NCBI RefSeq assembly: GCF_030272615.1
Contig: NC_081413.1
Span: 102,260,239 to 102,324,238, forward strand
Length of the DNA stretch: 64,000 nucleotides
Source: Cryptomeria japonica
Taxonomy: Eukaryota; Streptophyta; Pinopsida; Cupressales; Cupressaceae
Reading direction: 5' to 3'
The notes under the pieces were generated by a model that saw only the letters and a list, made by a program, of their open reading frames with translations, was not told the DNA's origin and did no database searches. The position numbers and the translations under genes are program-made. Below, one piece after another: positions 46,380-58,521 of the stretch. Each line of letters opens with the position of its first letter. The first letter of the stretch is position 1.

Positions 46380-47203
46380 TGATGCAGCCATAACCGATAA
46401 ACCCTCAAAAGAGAACTAACCGGCTTATGCAGCAAGAGTAACACAACGAAAGCAACAAGAAAACATAGCAAGATTACGGAAATAGATCATATAATTGTCT
46501 TAGAACCTCCAGCAATCGACCGGTTATCATCATATAGTCATCATAGAACATCCGATAGTCAACCGGTTACATGCAAGCTACAAGCCAGATAACATCCATC
46601 CGGAACTCTCAGAGTCAACCGGATCACTAATCACGAATCTAAATCTTTATTCTGATTTCTACTTTTTGTCCCCTACAAATGATTACATAATACCCTATAT
46701 ATACCCTCCGGAACATATCCGGGTTGGCCACAAAGGATTACATTTACCAATGCAGGAAAATGAAACGTGTGACTAGGTCGGCCCTAAGAATGAAATAAAT
46801 TCCTCCGGAAAATAACAACCAAGCAGTGTGGATCAGCAGGAAGGTCGGCCACACACCAAAGAACATCAGACAAGACCCCAAATAAATCCACACGCCAAGA
46901 AACCGCTCCGGAAATGAAGGAAAACCTACCGGTAAGCTCAAGAATTGTCCCGGAACCCAGAAACAGTCAAACCGGGAGCGATAACTAGCCGGAAAAGAAT
47001 CCAAATGGACTGAAAATATGGAATTAAGCATATGAACCAGCCTGGAAACCGAAAATAGGATCTGCAATGAAAAGCAAGCAACTACAGGCACCTACCGGCA
47101 AGAACACAAAAAACTGCACACTGAACAGAACAAGAACTAAACTGAAAGGAAATATATTTGGTTGATGCAAGATTGCTCATAGACCGGGGATACTCCTGCA
47201 TCA
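46380..47203 (-). repeat. 3' LTR (824 bp) of the gypsy element
   Basis: Direct repeat of 62392-63215; many differences are C/T or G/A changes in CG context. A minus-strand TATATATAGGG box lies near 46694. Confidence 0.95.
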
Positions 47204-47242
47204 GACACCCCAGGTAGAAAGAGATGTTCCATGAGAGGCAAC

Positions 47243-48053
47243 TCATGAACATCGAAAAGGATTCAAGATAAAGACCCCATGTTCATTTCTAATCCAAACA
47301 TCTTCCTTATCTACAAACATCTTCTTTAGCTCCTCTGAGATCTCAACCGGATTCTCTAATCCCTGACACTCTTTGTTTCTCTTCCTTTGCTTCAGATCTA
47401 CACATTGTCTCTGCTTACTGCTCTCTTTCTTTTGCAACTCTGATTTGTTTCTGCCACAAGACTTCATCCGGTTTGTCACCATAAGCTTTCTATCATCCGG
47501 TTCTATCAGTCCATCAAGCTTATCTATCAGATCCTTTTGTAAACTCATGCCATCTTCCAGTATAACCTCTGCAACTGGTTTCTCAGTACTGCCACTTCTC
47601 TCAAGATTCAGGTTCTTCACCTCCTTCTCTTCCTCCTTCAAAGAAGTCAATGTGAACTTATGCCCATCTTTCTCAATAGTGATTAGGTTTCTTCTACAGT
47701 CATAAATAGCTCCTCTATCAAACTGCCAAGGTCTTCCCAACAAGACATGACAAGCACTCATAGATACAACATCACACAAGACCTCATCCCCAAAAGGCCA
47801 AATATTAAAATTCAGCAAACACTACTCCTTCACTTCTAACTTTTGATCATCTTGTAACCAACTTACCTTGTAAGAACAAGGGTGTTCAAGCCTCTTCAAT
47901 CCAAGCTCCACTACCATCTCCTCAAATACCAAATTACCAGTGCTTCCACTATCCACAAAAAACCTTGCAACACTTACCACCTGATTTGCACACAGTTTGG
48001 AAAAGACTCTTTCTCTGAGTAGGTCCGGTATCTTCACTGCTCTACTCCATCCT
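47243..48053 (-). pseudogene. Gypsy retropepsin (aspartic protease) and linker
   Basis: The catalytic motif FFVDSGSTGNLV (near 47955) is followed by KVSWLQDDQKLEV and the conserved HVLLGRPWQFDR, then a charged linker ending FILNPF. A TAG at about 47822 interrupts it, in a position where Gln is likely, and a frameshift in the T run before FFVDSGST separates it from gag. The product would cut the gag precursor. The protein ends near 47243, 40 bp before the LTR, with no RT. Confidence 0.88.
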
Positions 48054-49872
48054 GACTCTTCTGTGAGGCCCTACCCCGACCCATCCTATCTCTTCAGCTA
48101 TTTTCATTTTGGAACTATTTTGGATGCTAGTTTTGACACACTATGGATAGAGAACTTTACATGGTCCCACGATTTTGGTAACATTGATATATATGGATGC
48201 TTCATTTCTATGCCTTGTGGATTATAGAATATTATATGATTCTAGATTAGGGTAATATTGTGATGATGTAGGTTATTGTCTGAATTTCAGGATTTGTTAT
48301 AATGTTAGAAATATGTTTGCATATCTTGTAGATGGATCAAATTTTGAGGATTATGATGAATTGCTTTGATTTGTGACAAATCGTATTTTATAATGACAAG
48401 TCTTTGCAGAATGAATGTATTGTATTCTGATTTTGTGTTGTATATTATATGAGGCTATTTGGGAAGTACTAATGTTTAAATTGAGATGTGCAGGAAATTA
48501 TCCATGTGACCATGGAAATATTATGGAGAATCAAACCTAGGCCAATGTGCGTTAGTAAAACCAGGGGTTCTCTATTTGGAGAGACAACACCCCGTATGTA
48601 TTTGTATTTTATTCGTAAATGTAAAATGTTGCAGGAGTGTAAATTGTATTTATTGAATCGTTTAAATTGTTTAAGGGACAATTGCCACGTGTGTATTGTG
48701 ATGTGGAATTATTTTGTAGTGTCACTTGACACCTATGTAGTATGTTGTGTTGGCAATTTGTCATGTCACCTTTTTGGAGAGTTTTATTTTTTGTTAATTG
48801 TTATATCTCCTAATTATCCTTGAAGGAACCAAGAAATCTAGGTTAGTGAGCCACAAGGAAGGTCAACTCAGAGTTGACCCGTAGGTTAACTTTAGGTGGA
48901 CTTTCTGAAGGTCAAATCAACTCCTAGAGTCAATTTTAGAGCATTTCTATTAGGCCTCATGGGGTACCTATGGGTGAAGGCCAAAATTGGCCATGTGTCT
49001 TTCCCTTAGGACTTGTTTAACCACCCAAAAAAGTGGTTTTCCCAAGATGGACGAATTCCATCTATAGGAGTGCCCTCCTTGGTAGGAGAACCTTCTTGAA
49101 GGGAGTAATCCCTCTTCCCCATTCCATTTCCCTTCTCTAGACACCTAGGTTAGGGAGTGTGTAAGACCTAGGGAAGACCAATCCAATGGGGGATCCCTCA
49201 CTCTATCCAAGAGGTTGGAAGGAGTGAGAGAGACCTTCTTAGGCTAAGAATGGAAGCTTAGTGAGCTAATCACCCACTCTCCATCCTTGGAGATTTTTGG
49301 AAAATTTTGGAAGAAAATCAGTTTTAGGATAGCAGATTTGGGGGCTAAGGAATTGCAGAAAAGAATTAGAGGATTGGGCAGCGCTTCATCAAGCTTTCCC
49401 TTAGATTTCCCTTGGCAGGTCAAGGTTGGTGTTATCTTTTCCCCTCTTATGTAAATGTAAAAATGTAATAGAATGTTTGAATGGAAATTGCTGTAACTCT
49501 TTGTTTGTGTTGTAACTGTAAAATTTATGTGTTTCTTGTTTATTGTTGTTTTATGTAATGTTGTGTTTGGGGAATGTTCAAGACCCTCCTTTCCTTGGGA
49601 GGAAAGATGGTCTTGGGGGTGGAAGGAGTTTGACAGCCCTTAGGGTGAGAGGCTCTCATTTTGAGAGTGATCTCAAGGGTCTATCCATGAGACCCTTGCT
49701 GCCTTTCTTTTGTGTTATTTCTACTTGGGAGTCATAAGGGGTGCAAATATGGCATGGTTGCCTTTTTGGGGGTCATAAGGGTGTAGGGATTAAGGATGAA
49801 TTCTGGTTATGCATTCATGGGTGCCATGAGTTGGCTGTAAGTTTTATTTAGCAGATTTCTCCCCTAGGGTAC

Positions 49873-51095
49873 TGTTGACGTGTATTTTGTACACAATCAT
49901 ACACAGAATAAAATACCTAAAGGCATCTTATCCTCTCTTGAGAAAATAGTCTCTAACTGCTGAAGATTCGCGTAAAGGATCAGTTAGGTAGACTCCAAGG
50001 TTCTTTTAGTGGGGTCTCCACGTGTGGACAAGCTCCAGTGGTATGATGTGATTTGCTGGAATCACAAGGGGACTTACATTGAACTTCCGATCTGCTTTGC
50101 TGGACACAGGCTCTGACTAACTTAGATTAAAAAAATGGAAAAAGGATAAGGGCGAAGAGAGGATCTAATCCTAATACTAAGAATGTAGGAGCAATGACTT
50201 GACCTTTTGATGAAACTCTAACTAGGTCTTGTTTTGACATCAATGGAACATCTACACAAGACTAGTGCAATCTTCTAAGGGGAGCTTTATGATGTTCAAA
50301 TTATCACCGCAGGCATAGATACCATCCAAGTTGATGCATATCAATGAAGAGGCAACAAATTGAAATTGAGCTTAGGCTGAATGATTCCAGTTGACTACGC
50401 AAGGCAAGTCTGCAATCAACAAACTGCTAGTAGTATGGATGTACGAATTCCACCATCAATCAATCACATTTCCTCCATTCATCTAATCATCTACCATCTA
50501 AGATTGAAGACTCAACAAGGAACCATGCAAATTGCAAGAAAAACGACATATTTCACCATTACTTCCAATTCGTAATTCATCTTGACCCTGCAAGAATAGT
50601 AAGATATTTGAAAACGAGCTCCCGTCCTTCACTGAGGGACAGGAGCGATTTTGCTCCTACAGGCCAAAATATCATGATTTTACACATTTTATCACTTCAC
50701 AAGGTGAAAACAAATCATTTGAAATGCCTAGGATCAAAATTCAAAAAAGTCAAAATTTGGTCAAAAATATTCAATTGGACAAAAATTCACATTTCATCTT
50801 CAACACTTAGACAAATTTAAGCTCTGCATTAACATTCCAATTGAAAATTAGACCATTCTGGCGAATTCATTTCATTCAAAATTTGCATTCTAGAAAAGGA
50901 AAATCAAAAAGCTCCCAAAACCGACTGGATTCTGGTCCGAAAAGACGGTAATTAAAACCCTAAGGCTTGACCCTAAATCCAGACAACTAACAAACTAACA
51001 AAACCCTAGAAAAAGCAAAGCGAAAACGAACAAAACGAGCAAAAAAAACATGGGTCCCCATTTGCAATGGGGCGATGTGTGAAAACGTCACAACA
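49873..51095 (-). repeat. 3' LTR, with a 3.06-kb deletion
   Basis: It matches 54236-54926 and 57981-58516 of the other LTR. The missing part is bounded in the intact copy by CCATTACTTC (54917-54926) and CCATCACTTC (57981-57990), and one such decamer remains at the junction near 50553-50562. Confidence 0.93.
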
Positions 51096-52097
51096 TCTAG
51101 CGCCACCTTGAATAAATGTTGAAAAACATTTCAGAGATAAAGACTCAATCGACACCTAGAACCTCCGGAAAATTCATCCTAGCTCATCAAGAGATTAGAG
51201 AATGCACTCAAAGTAGAAGGGGAATCCTTAACCATATCTAGACACTTAGTCTTTGATTACCCAGGTGTGTGCAAGTGTATTCATTCCTCTCGACAAGACA
51301 ACTATGACTTTCAGGTTCCCCTGTGATTAGCTACGTAGTTTATCTAAACTTCAAAAGCATCCTGGATAGAGCCTCGCTGCCAGTCAGACGTCCATAGTCC
51401 CGACGAGGTTATCGCCGCAAGCTCACGAACATTGCTCCATTGCCAGCCAGGCGTCTATAGCCCCGATGGAGTTACTCGCATATTCCCTTTAGCCAATTTT
51501 GATATTTCATTTCATTTCATTTTTCTCCTCATTTTTCTTTTTCGTTTTCTCTTTTTTTTTATTTTTTCCTTTTGATATTGCTTTTTCTCTTCGTCAATTC
51601 CTTTGGCTCGTAAGCAGTGAAGCTTACTAGGGTTTGAGAATTGCGGTGGCACTGAAGCCAGATTTTAGATTTTTCACCAATCACAGCTTTGCCTGAAAAC
51701 CATAATGACTCGGAGTCTATTAATGTGTGGAGATATAGTAATCAACAGATGTCGGCATCAAGACACAGAAAATGATTCCCTTCCAAGTCAAGCACAGGTC
51801 CTAATCAGATGATAAAACTGGAGAGGAACAACCTCGGATTCCAAACACTTCATGAATAGATATCTAAGAAATGAGTCTAACATAAGATCCAGGATGTTGC
51901 CAGTGTATGAGCAACAACACAAACACCTTTCTCACAAAATGGAGGCTCCCACTCAAGACACCTAAACTAAAGCAAACCGACCGACAGACCGACCCAAAGC
52001 AAACTAAACTAAAACGCACACCAAAAGAAAACTACCAAACTACCTGAGCCACACCAGATCATGAGTCAAATGACTCAAGGCAAATCAAGAACAAGGC

Positions 52098-53825
52098 TCA
52101 AAAGACCTCTAACCTAAAAAACACGAAAAGAAAACCTACTCTAAACCTATATACAAGAGTCCTAGACTCGACACGACTCAAAGAAGCAAAATATATACAT
52201 GACTTTACATGATTTCTCAGGTTGTGCAACAGGAGCATGGCAAACGTGATGGTTCTCAACCTAGCAAATTCATCCTTAAATACAGAAAGGCAAACTCTCA
52301 CCATGCATCTCTCATACTCAGGCAAGTTGTCACTCAAAATGATCAACTGAGGTAATTCGTTAGGACCATGATCAATCCAAATGCAAGTTGTTTTCCCAAA
52401 ATCCCCATAATCAAAATCATAATAACTTTCAAAGCTAGGATTAAGGAAAGAGACAACCTGGCATGTTTCAGGCTCAGACGGCACTGTATTGTTGGAAGCG
52501 AGATCACCAGCCGCTTCAGGAGGTCGCCATTGATGATGAACTATTCCACGAGCATTCGCAATATGTTGATCTTGACTAGGAAGTTCCTCTTGAAATAAAC
52601 TCAGCGCCCCTTCGAATAGCTCAAGATTCTCTGTTTTCACTTGCATAAACCAGGCATCTTCATGAAATTTTGTTAGCATATCTTCAAAAATGAGAGTCTC
52701 CTTGATGGACTGATCTTCAAACATCTCCTCTAGTGGATCAAAGATAATCTCAGGTGACCTTTCTTCTTCAAGTATAGTCTCGGGAGGTCGAAGTTGATGA
52801 TGGATCATATCACTCCCAGTAGCTTGCTTATCTAGAAAAAATTTTGGCAGTAATTCCATTTGTGTTTCCTCTACAAGATCCTTCAATGCTCCCTCAAATA
52901 GCATACTGGTGATGAAATCTTCAAGCGCCCCTTTGAATTGTTCTTCATATCTGGGCTCACTTATGACGATTTGTATCTCTTTGTTTAACATCTCAACTTG
53001 ATTGTCGTCTTCGATGAGACCATTTGAAACCTCCTGCAATTCAATCTCAAGGATCTCCTTTTGTAGCATATGTGAGAATTCTTCAAGGAATGAGTCGTCT
53101 TCCTTTTTAATTGCTTGTTCAACTCCTAGATCTTCTTTTGTTTGAGTATTTTCAACTGATTCTTCAACTTTTGTTTCATGGTATTCCTTTTCAGGTGCAA
53201 GGCATGGCAGGCTATCCATTGTAATACATTGATCATCAGGTGCACTAGTATCGTCAACGTACACTTGACCCTTCTCACATTCAGATGTTGGAGCAATGTC
53301 CTGTTCATAGGTTCTCCTGAATTCGGCTGCGAGATGTGCACCCCAAGATCTGTTCATGATGCATTCTTCCTCGGACAAAGTTGGCATTCCAAACTGGTTT
53401 CTGACTTGATTGATAGCCATTTCACATACTGAGCAAGTAAATTCAGAGTGAGGTGAGTTGTGAATTCTACACCACAATGGTAGCAATATGTTTTCAAGAC
53501 GCATTTCACCATCCACAATGAGTTGACTCTCGATCATCCACATGAAGCTTAGAAGAGGATCCTTACTCTCTGGGACACTGAAGTTGCCTTCTTCTGTTTC
53601 TGGCCTAGGGACATCCCAAAAGAAGATTTTTCCCTGCGCTGCCGATTCCATCCTTGATAAGTACTTCAAGCAATGCATCTCATCATGTTCTTCTGTCTCG
53701 TGAACTCGACACTGCCCTGGTCTTGCAAACTCGGACAATCTGCGTGGATAAAGTTGTGTATCTAACCTCCACCAAAGTTCAGGAAAATCAACTTGTTGCT
53801 CTTCGTGAAACTGTTGTCGCTCCAT
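52098..53825 (-). CDS. Intact 575-residue ORF of a non-autonomous LTR element, gag-derived candidate
   Basis: ATG 53825 to stop 52098 without interruption, while nearly every other element ORF here is broken. The leader from the primer site is about 400 bp. The protein is acidic. Residues 39-52 (CRVHETEEHDEMHC) have the spacing CX2HX4HX4C of the CHHC knuckles in plant Tat/Ogre-type gag. Residues 119-134 (CRIHNSPHSEFTCSVC) are a second Cys/His cluster with one spacing residue fewer plus an extra CX2C. Residues about 300-470 contain a duplicated module: LFEGAL, then 25-35 residues, then HHQxRPPE, twice. The C-terminus is hydrophobic and basic. I infer a nucleic-acid-binding gag-like role; no capsid domain was recognised, so the function is open. 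Confidence 0.7.
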   Translation of the reverse strand: MERQQFHEEQQVDFPELWWRLDTQLYPRRLSEFARPGQCRVHETEEHDEMHCLKYLSRMESAAQGKIFFWDVPRPETEEGNFSVPESKDPLLSFMWMIESQLIVDGEMRLENILLPLWCRIHNSPHSEFTCSVCEMAINQVRNQFGMPTLSEEECIMNRSWGAHLAAEFRRTYEQDIAPTSECEKGQVYVDDTSAPDDQCITMDSLPCLAPEKEYHETKVEESVENTQTKEDLGVEQAIKKEDDSFLEEFSHMLQKEILEIELQEVSNGLIEDDNQVEMLNKEIQIVISEPRYEEQFKGALEDFITSMLFEGALKDLVEETQMELLPKFFLDKQATGSDMIHHQLRPPETILEEERSPEIIFDPLEEMFEDQSIKETLIFEDMLTKFHEDAWFMQVKTENLELFEGALSLFQEELPSQDQHIANARGIVHHQWRPPEAAGDLASNNTVPSEPETCQVVSFLNPSFESYYDFDYGDFGKTTCIWIDHGPNELPQLIILSDNLPEYERCMVRVCLSVFKDEFARLRTITFAMLLLHNLRNHVKSCIYFASLSRVESRTLVYRFRVGFLFVFFRLEVF

Positions 53826-54105
53826 TGAGAAATCTTTTCTTTTTTGATTTTTTGATTTTTTTGATTTTTTTGGATTTTCTATTTTTCACTTTTTTTGGAT
53901 TTTCTGGAATAAGAGAGATCTTGAATATCTCAGATTCAACTTGAACGTTCAACTGGTTCCAGCTTGATTTCTTCTCGCGTAAGTCCAACTGACGATCCAG
54001 CGATCACCTTCCTTCTTTGTTTGAGAAAAAGCTTTCCACTGATCTTCCTTGGATTCAAGAGTTCGTGTTCACTGTCAGGCGCTCCTCAGGATCTGACGTT
54101 CAAAT

Positions 54106-54256
54106 GCTCGGCCCTCCTTCTAGCGCCAATTCTGTTGACGTGTGAGGAGGGACAAAAGCTCTTGAGATAACCTCCGTAAATTTGAAGTGATAGAATCTGG
54201 AGTTCACGTACAAGCCCTCCTTCTAGCGCCAATTCTGTTGACGTGTATTTTGTACA
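54106..54256 (-). repeat. Duplicated primer-site/LTR-end junction
   Basis: CCTCCTTCTAGCGCCAATTC followed by TGTTGACGTGT occurs twice, about 110 bp apart (about 54116-54145 and 54216-54246). The right one is the real LTR boundary at 54236. The left one is a short LTR-end remnant inside the leader. Confidence 0.85.
54219..54231 (-). promoter_or_regulatory. Primer binding site
   Basis: TGGCGCTAGAAGG on the minus strand, four bases inside the LTR. I do not assign the tRNA. TGGCGCTAGA also occurs at 51096-51105 immediately before the 3' LTR. Confidence 0.6.
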
Positions 54257-55739
54257 CAATCATACACAGAATAAAATACCTAAAGGCATCTTATCCTCTC
54301 TTGAGAAAATAGTCTCTAACTGCTGAAGATTCGCGTAAAGGATCAGTTAGGTAGACTCCAAGGTTCTTTTAGTGGGGTCTCCACGTGTGGACAAGCTCCA
54401 GTGGTATGATGTGATTTGCTGGAATCACAAGGGGACTTACATTGAACTTCCGATCTGCTTTGCTAGAACACAAACTCTTACTAACTTAGATTAAAAAATG
54501 GAAAAAGGATAAGGGCGAAGAGAGGATCTAATTCTAATACTAAGAATGTAGGAGCAATGATTGATTTTTGATGAAACTCTAACTAGGTCTTGTTTTTACA
54601 TCAATGGAACATCTACACAAGACTAGTGCGATCTTCTATGGGAAGCTTTATGATGTTCAAATCATCACCGCAGGCATAGATACCATCCAAGTTGATGCAT
54701 ATCAATGAAGAGGCAACAAATTGAAATTGAGCTTAGGCTGAATGATTCCAGTTGACTACGCAAGGCAAGTCTGCAATCAACAAACTGCTAGTAGTATGGA
54801 TGTACGAATTCCACCATCAATCAATCACACTTCCTTCATTCATCTAATTATCTACCATCTAAGATTGAAGACTTCAACAAGAAACCATGCAAATTGCAAG
54901 AAAACGACATATTTCACCATTACTTCAATGAAAATGGAGTTTGTTTACAATCAATGGCAACAATTTCTTGCCTTGTCCTCCTATTCTATTCTAATTGCTA
55001 TTCTATCAACTATATTCTAACTCTTCCAACTATTTACAACTCTCCCTAATCATCTAAAATTCCCCTTTACAAAATGAAATGCCTGGGCTTATATAGTGCC
55101 CACAATACAATTTGATGGCTTAGATCAATTAAAGATCAATGGCCAAGATTTTACAATGAAAACCCTAATTAGGGTTTGTTACAACTATTACATAACATTT
55201 AATGTTTGACCAATGATAAAATTGTATTGCTTGGACACATGTCCCTTCTAGAAAAATCGACCAATGGATAGCCGGGGTAGGTACATCGGAGTTTGTGCCA
55301 CCTTCCATGAGTTAAGTACATTGAATCTGGACATGCTGAGATGGACTTCACTGATTGGAGAAATGATGACTAGGACGCCACCTCATTTGACACTTGGAAC
55401 TTGGTAGATATTCAACTTGATGTTGTTGAGAAGCTTGCTTTAATTAATTCATCTGGAACTATTTTGCTTCTTCAACGAGCCCTTGTTCTAACTCCTTGCG
55501 TCCTTGATGTGCAGGAAGATGATGTACCTCGCCTTGGAACACTGGATTGAAAGAGGTCGCCCATGCCTTGGCTTGATCGTCCTGGCGAAGACCGTCCTGG
55601 ATCCGGCTTGATTTTCCTTGAAGAGACCTCCATTTGATGCCTCACTAGAGAGCTAACTCTAGAATGCAAAATGAGGAATTTGCCTAGGCAAAAATCAAAA
55701 TTCGATAGTCTTGATGTGATCTTCAAAAGAACGTTCCTC

Positions 55740-55975
55740 TTATCAACTTCGCCACCCTTCAAGTCTTGGACGTGATCTCCTCTTCAAGTTAGCAATTTCG
55801 CCATCTTTGATATGTCTTTGACGTCCTAGGCAACTTCGCTCAAATAGAAACTTCAAGTTCGCCTCTCCTTTGGATAGTAGTTTCGCACCACCTTTGATTG
55901 AATTCGCTCCTCTTCTTGAATGATAATTTCGCCCTTCCTTTGTATGAAATTCGCTCCTCTTTTGCCTTCTCCAAG
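55740..55975 (-). repeat. TTCGC-based repeats in U3
   Basis: About seven units of 30-35 bp of the form TTCGCNCC(A/T)CTTTGATT. Similar TTCGCAC units occur at 42098-42190. Confidence 0.7.
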
Positions 55976-56363
55976 TTGCATATGAGAGATGATAAATGAT
56001 GATGTGAAAATGAAATAAACACCTTCCTTTATAGGCGCTCACCTTCATATTGACCTTAGGCCGACTTTTTGCAAAATATAGCAATTAAAACGATTTTTAA
56101 ATAAATAATAAAGGCCAACCTTGACAAAATAAACCCAAGCGCTCCCTTTTGATTTTTATTAAATTAATAATTAATTATTAAATGCCTTTATTTTTAATTA
56201 ATAAATTTCGATTTTTTACAAAAGGCAAAAAATAATTAATAAATACATACCATGCGCTATTTAAATGCTTTTAATTAAATATCGATTTTTTTTCTAGCAT
56301 TTAAATAAATTTAAAAAATGTGTTTTAAGCGCCAAAATGAAAAAGTGAGAAGATACGTACCTC

Positions 56364-58077
56364 ATCGCCCTGGTCCCTGACTGAGGGACAGGAGCGATCC
56401 ATCAATTTGGTCATGATTCTTGCAATTTTACGTCCAAGGTCTTCATCCTTACGTCCAAATCGCCATTTTAGCTGGGTCCTTTGAGTTAGATTGACTTGCA
56501 TGTGTGAATGAGTGCCTTTGGATGTAATATCGCCCTGGTCCCTTCCTGAGGGACAGGAGCGATCCTAGTGTCCTGGCTCAAATTTGCAAACTTTTGATCT
56601 TTGTTCTTCATTCATTGTCTTCCAAAGGACGTCCTTGACCATGCCGATCTTTGCCTTGTCTTGGTTTTGACGGAACATGAGTGTTTTAGTAAAAATCGCT
56701 TTGGTCCTTGTCCAAAGGACAGGAGCGATATAGGCTCTTTGTGCAAATTGGTAGCATTTTAACGTTCAACACTTTGGTATATCACCTTCAAAAGACGCCT
56801 TAGACCTTTTACCATCTTGCAAAACCTTGGCTTGACGTAAATTTTGAGAGACTTGGCCAATATAATCAATATCGCTCTGGTCCCTTCCTGAGGGACAGGA
56901 GCGAATTAGGATATTTTAGAGCAAATCCCTCAATGTGGCGATCCTTGTAACTTTGTGCTTGATGGAGATGCTTCGAAACGTCCTTGGTACCTTGTTCTTC
57001 GCCTTGGAGTGTCCTGATCTTGGAGGGACGGCAATATAATCATCATATCGCCCTGGTCCCTTGGAGAGGGACAGGAGCGATCTTGGCTTTGTATGCTTCA
57101 CTTCACTTTGCTAGCTTCTAGATTTATATTCAACGGGTTCATAATGCGTCCTTCCATTCATCCATGCCTTGGAATCGGTCGTAACTTGGCGAGAAAATCA
57201 TCTATAACAAAAATCGCTCTGGTCCCTTCCTGAGGGACAGGAGCGAACTTAAGCATTTTATTGTTTTGATCAAGTCTGGATGCTCTATCATGCTCATTTC
57301 GTCCTTCACCATGCCTTTGATGTCTCGATTCGTCCGAACAAGGTCAGGAATGGCTCAACTAATCATTTTCGCTCTGGTCCCTTGGTGAGGGACACGAGCG
57401 ATTCGCCTTGGTCCCTTGGAGAGGGACAGGAGCGCTTTTTCGCTGTGGACCCTTGGAGAAGGACACGAGCGAAATTTGACTTTTCGCACTCTCAATCAGG
57501 ACAATTTTAATGGAATATAACATTTAAGTATAAGTGACATTTCCTTCTATGTTTCTTTTTTCTTATACTTTAAGTTATATTCCATATATACTTTCAGGAT
57601 GTTTGAGAGTGGTTTCAGACCTCCAGGAGTTATATTGCAAAATCTAGTTTTTGGAGGTTTTTTCAGTTCCCAGACTTAGTCAAATTCAGGATCAGGGCAT
57701 TCCAGACTTAGCCAAATTTCAGGATCAGGACCTCACTCAGGCCGGACTTGCTATCCTATGTGATCCCCTGGGCGACGCTTCAAGTTATATTCATTTGATA
57801 AAATGCACCTCTCTGGACCTTTTCACATCGTCAAGACGTTAAAATCTTGCAAGGACAAAGCAAAATTGGATTTGTAGCTCCGGTCCTTCACTGAGGGACA
57901 AGAGCGATTTTTCCCCTGGAGGCATTTCTGTGTTCATGAAAATCTTCAATTTATATTCAATGGAAAGATCTCGCCTTTCTCCATCACTTCAAACGTAAAA
58001 TTTGTCTGGACTCTGCAAGAATGATGAGATATTTGAGATTGAGCTCCTGTCCTTCACTGAGGGACAAGAGCGATTTT
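56364..58077 (-). repeat. Array of 11 imperfect palindromes CGCTCTGGTCCCT...AGGGACAGGAGCG
   Basis: Units at about 56364, 56529, 56695, 56871, 57045, 57211, 57368, 57402, 57439, 57878 and 58041, each 33-36 bp. Left arm CGCTCTGGTCCCT pairs with right arm AGGGACAGGAGCG except for two positions; the loop is TCCTG, TGGAG or CACTG. Spacing is about 165 bp for the first six units, then closer. One unit (50617-50655) survives in the deleted LTR. Confidence 0.92.
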
Positions 58078-58521
58078 GCTCCTACAGGCCAAAATATCAT
58101 GATTTTACACATTTTATCACTTCACAAGGCGAAAACAAATCATTTGAAATGCCCAGGATCAAAATTCAAAAAAGTCAAAATTTGGTCAAAATATTCAATC
58201 AGACAAAAATTCATATTGACGGTCAACACTTAGACAAGTTTAAGCTCTGCATGAACATTCCAATTGAAAATTAGACCATTTTGGCGAAATCATTGCATTC
58301 AAAATTTGCATTCCAGAAAAAGAAGCTCAAAAGCCCTCAAAAACGACTGGATTTTGGTCCGAAAAGACGGTAATTAAAACCCTAAGGCTTGACCCTAAAT
58401 CCAGACAACTAACCGACTAGCAAAACCCTAGAAAAAGCAAAGCGAAAACGAGCAAAACGAGCAAAAAAACATGGGTCCCCATTTGCAATGGGGCGATGTG
58501 TGAAAACGTCACAACAGGTAC

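Larger units (their letters stand above)
49873..58516 (-). mobile_element. Full-length giant-LTR element with a single ORF, TSD GGTAC
   Basis: GGTAC flanks it exactly (49868-49872 and 58517-58521). Both LTRs share the ends TGTTGACGTGTATTTTGTAC and ...GAAAACGTCACAACA. The right LTR is 4281 bp (54236-58516), the left only 1223 bp (49873-51095). Primer site, TATA box and the only ORF all point to the minus strand. The 3.1-kb internal part codes for one 575-residue protein and no enzyme, so replication would need a partner. Confidence 0.95.
54236..58516 (-). repeat. 5' LTR of 4281 bp
   Basis: This is the longest intact LTR of the family here. TATATAAG on the minus strand at 55088-55095 is the probable TATA box. 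Upstream of it (higher coordinates) lie a TTCGC repeat block and the GGTCCCT...AGGGAC array. Small open stretches inside are not considered genes. Confidence 0.93.

Noticed and set aside
47373-47705. 110-codon plus-strand ORF
   Set aside because: Antisense shadow of the protease-linker coding region.
56916-58233. Short ORFs in the 4.3-kb LTR
   Set aside because: They overlap the GGTCCCT...AGGGAC repeats and differ from one repeat to the next; no coding signal.
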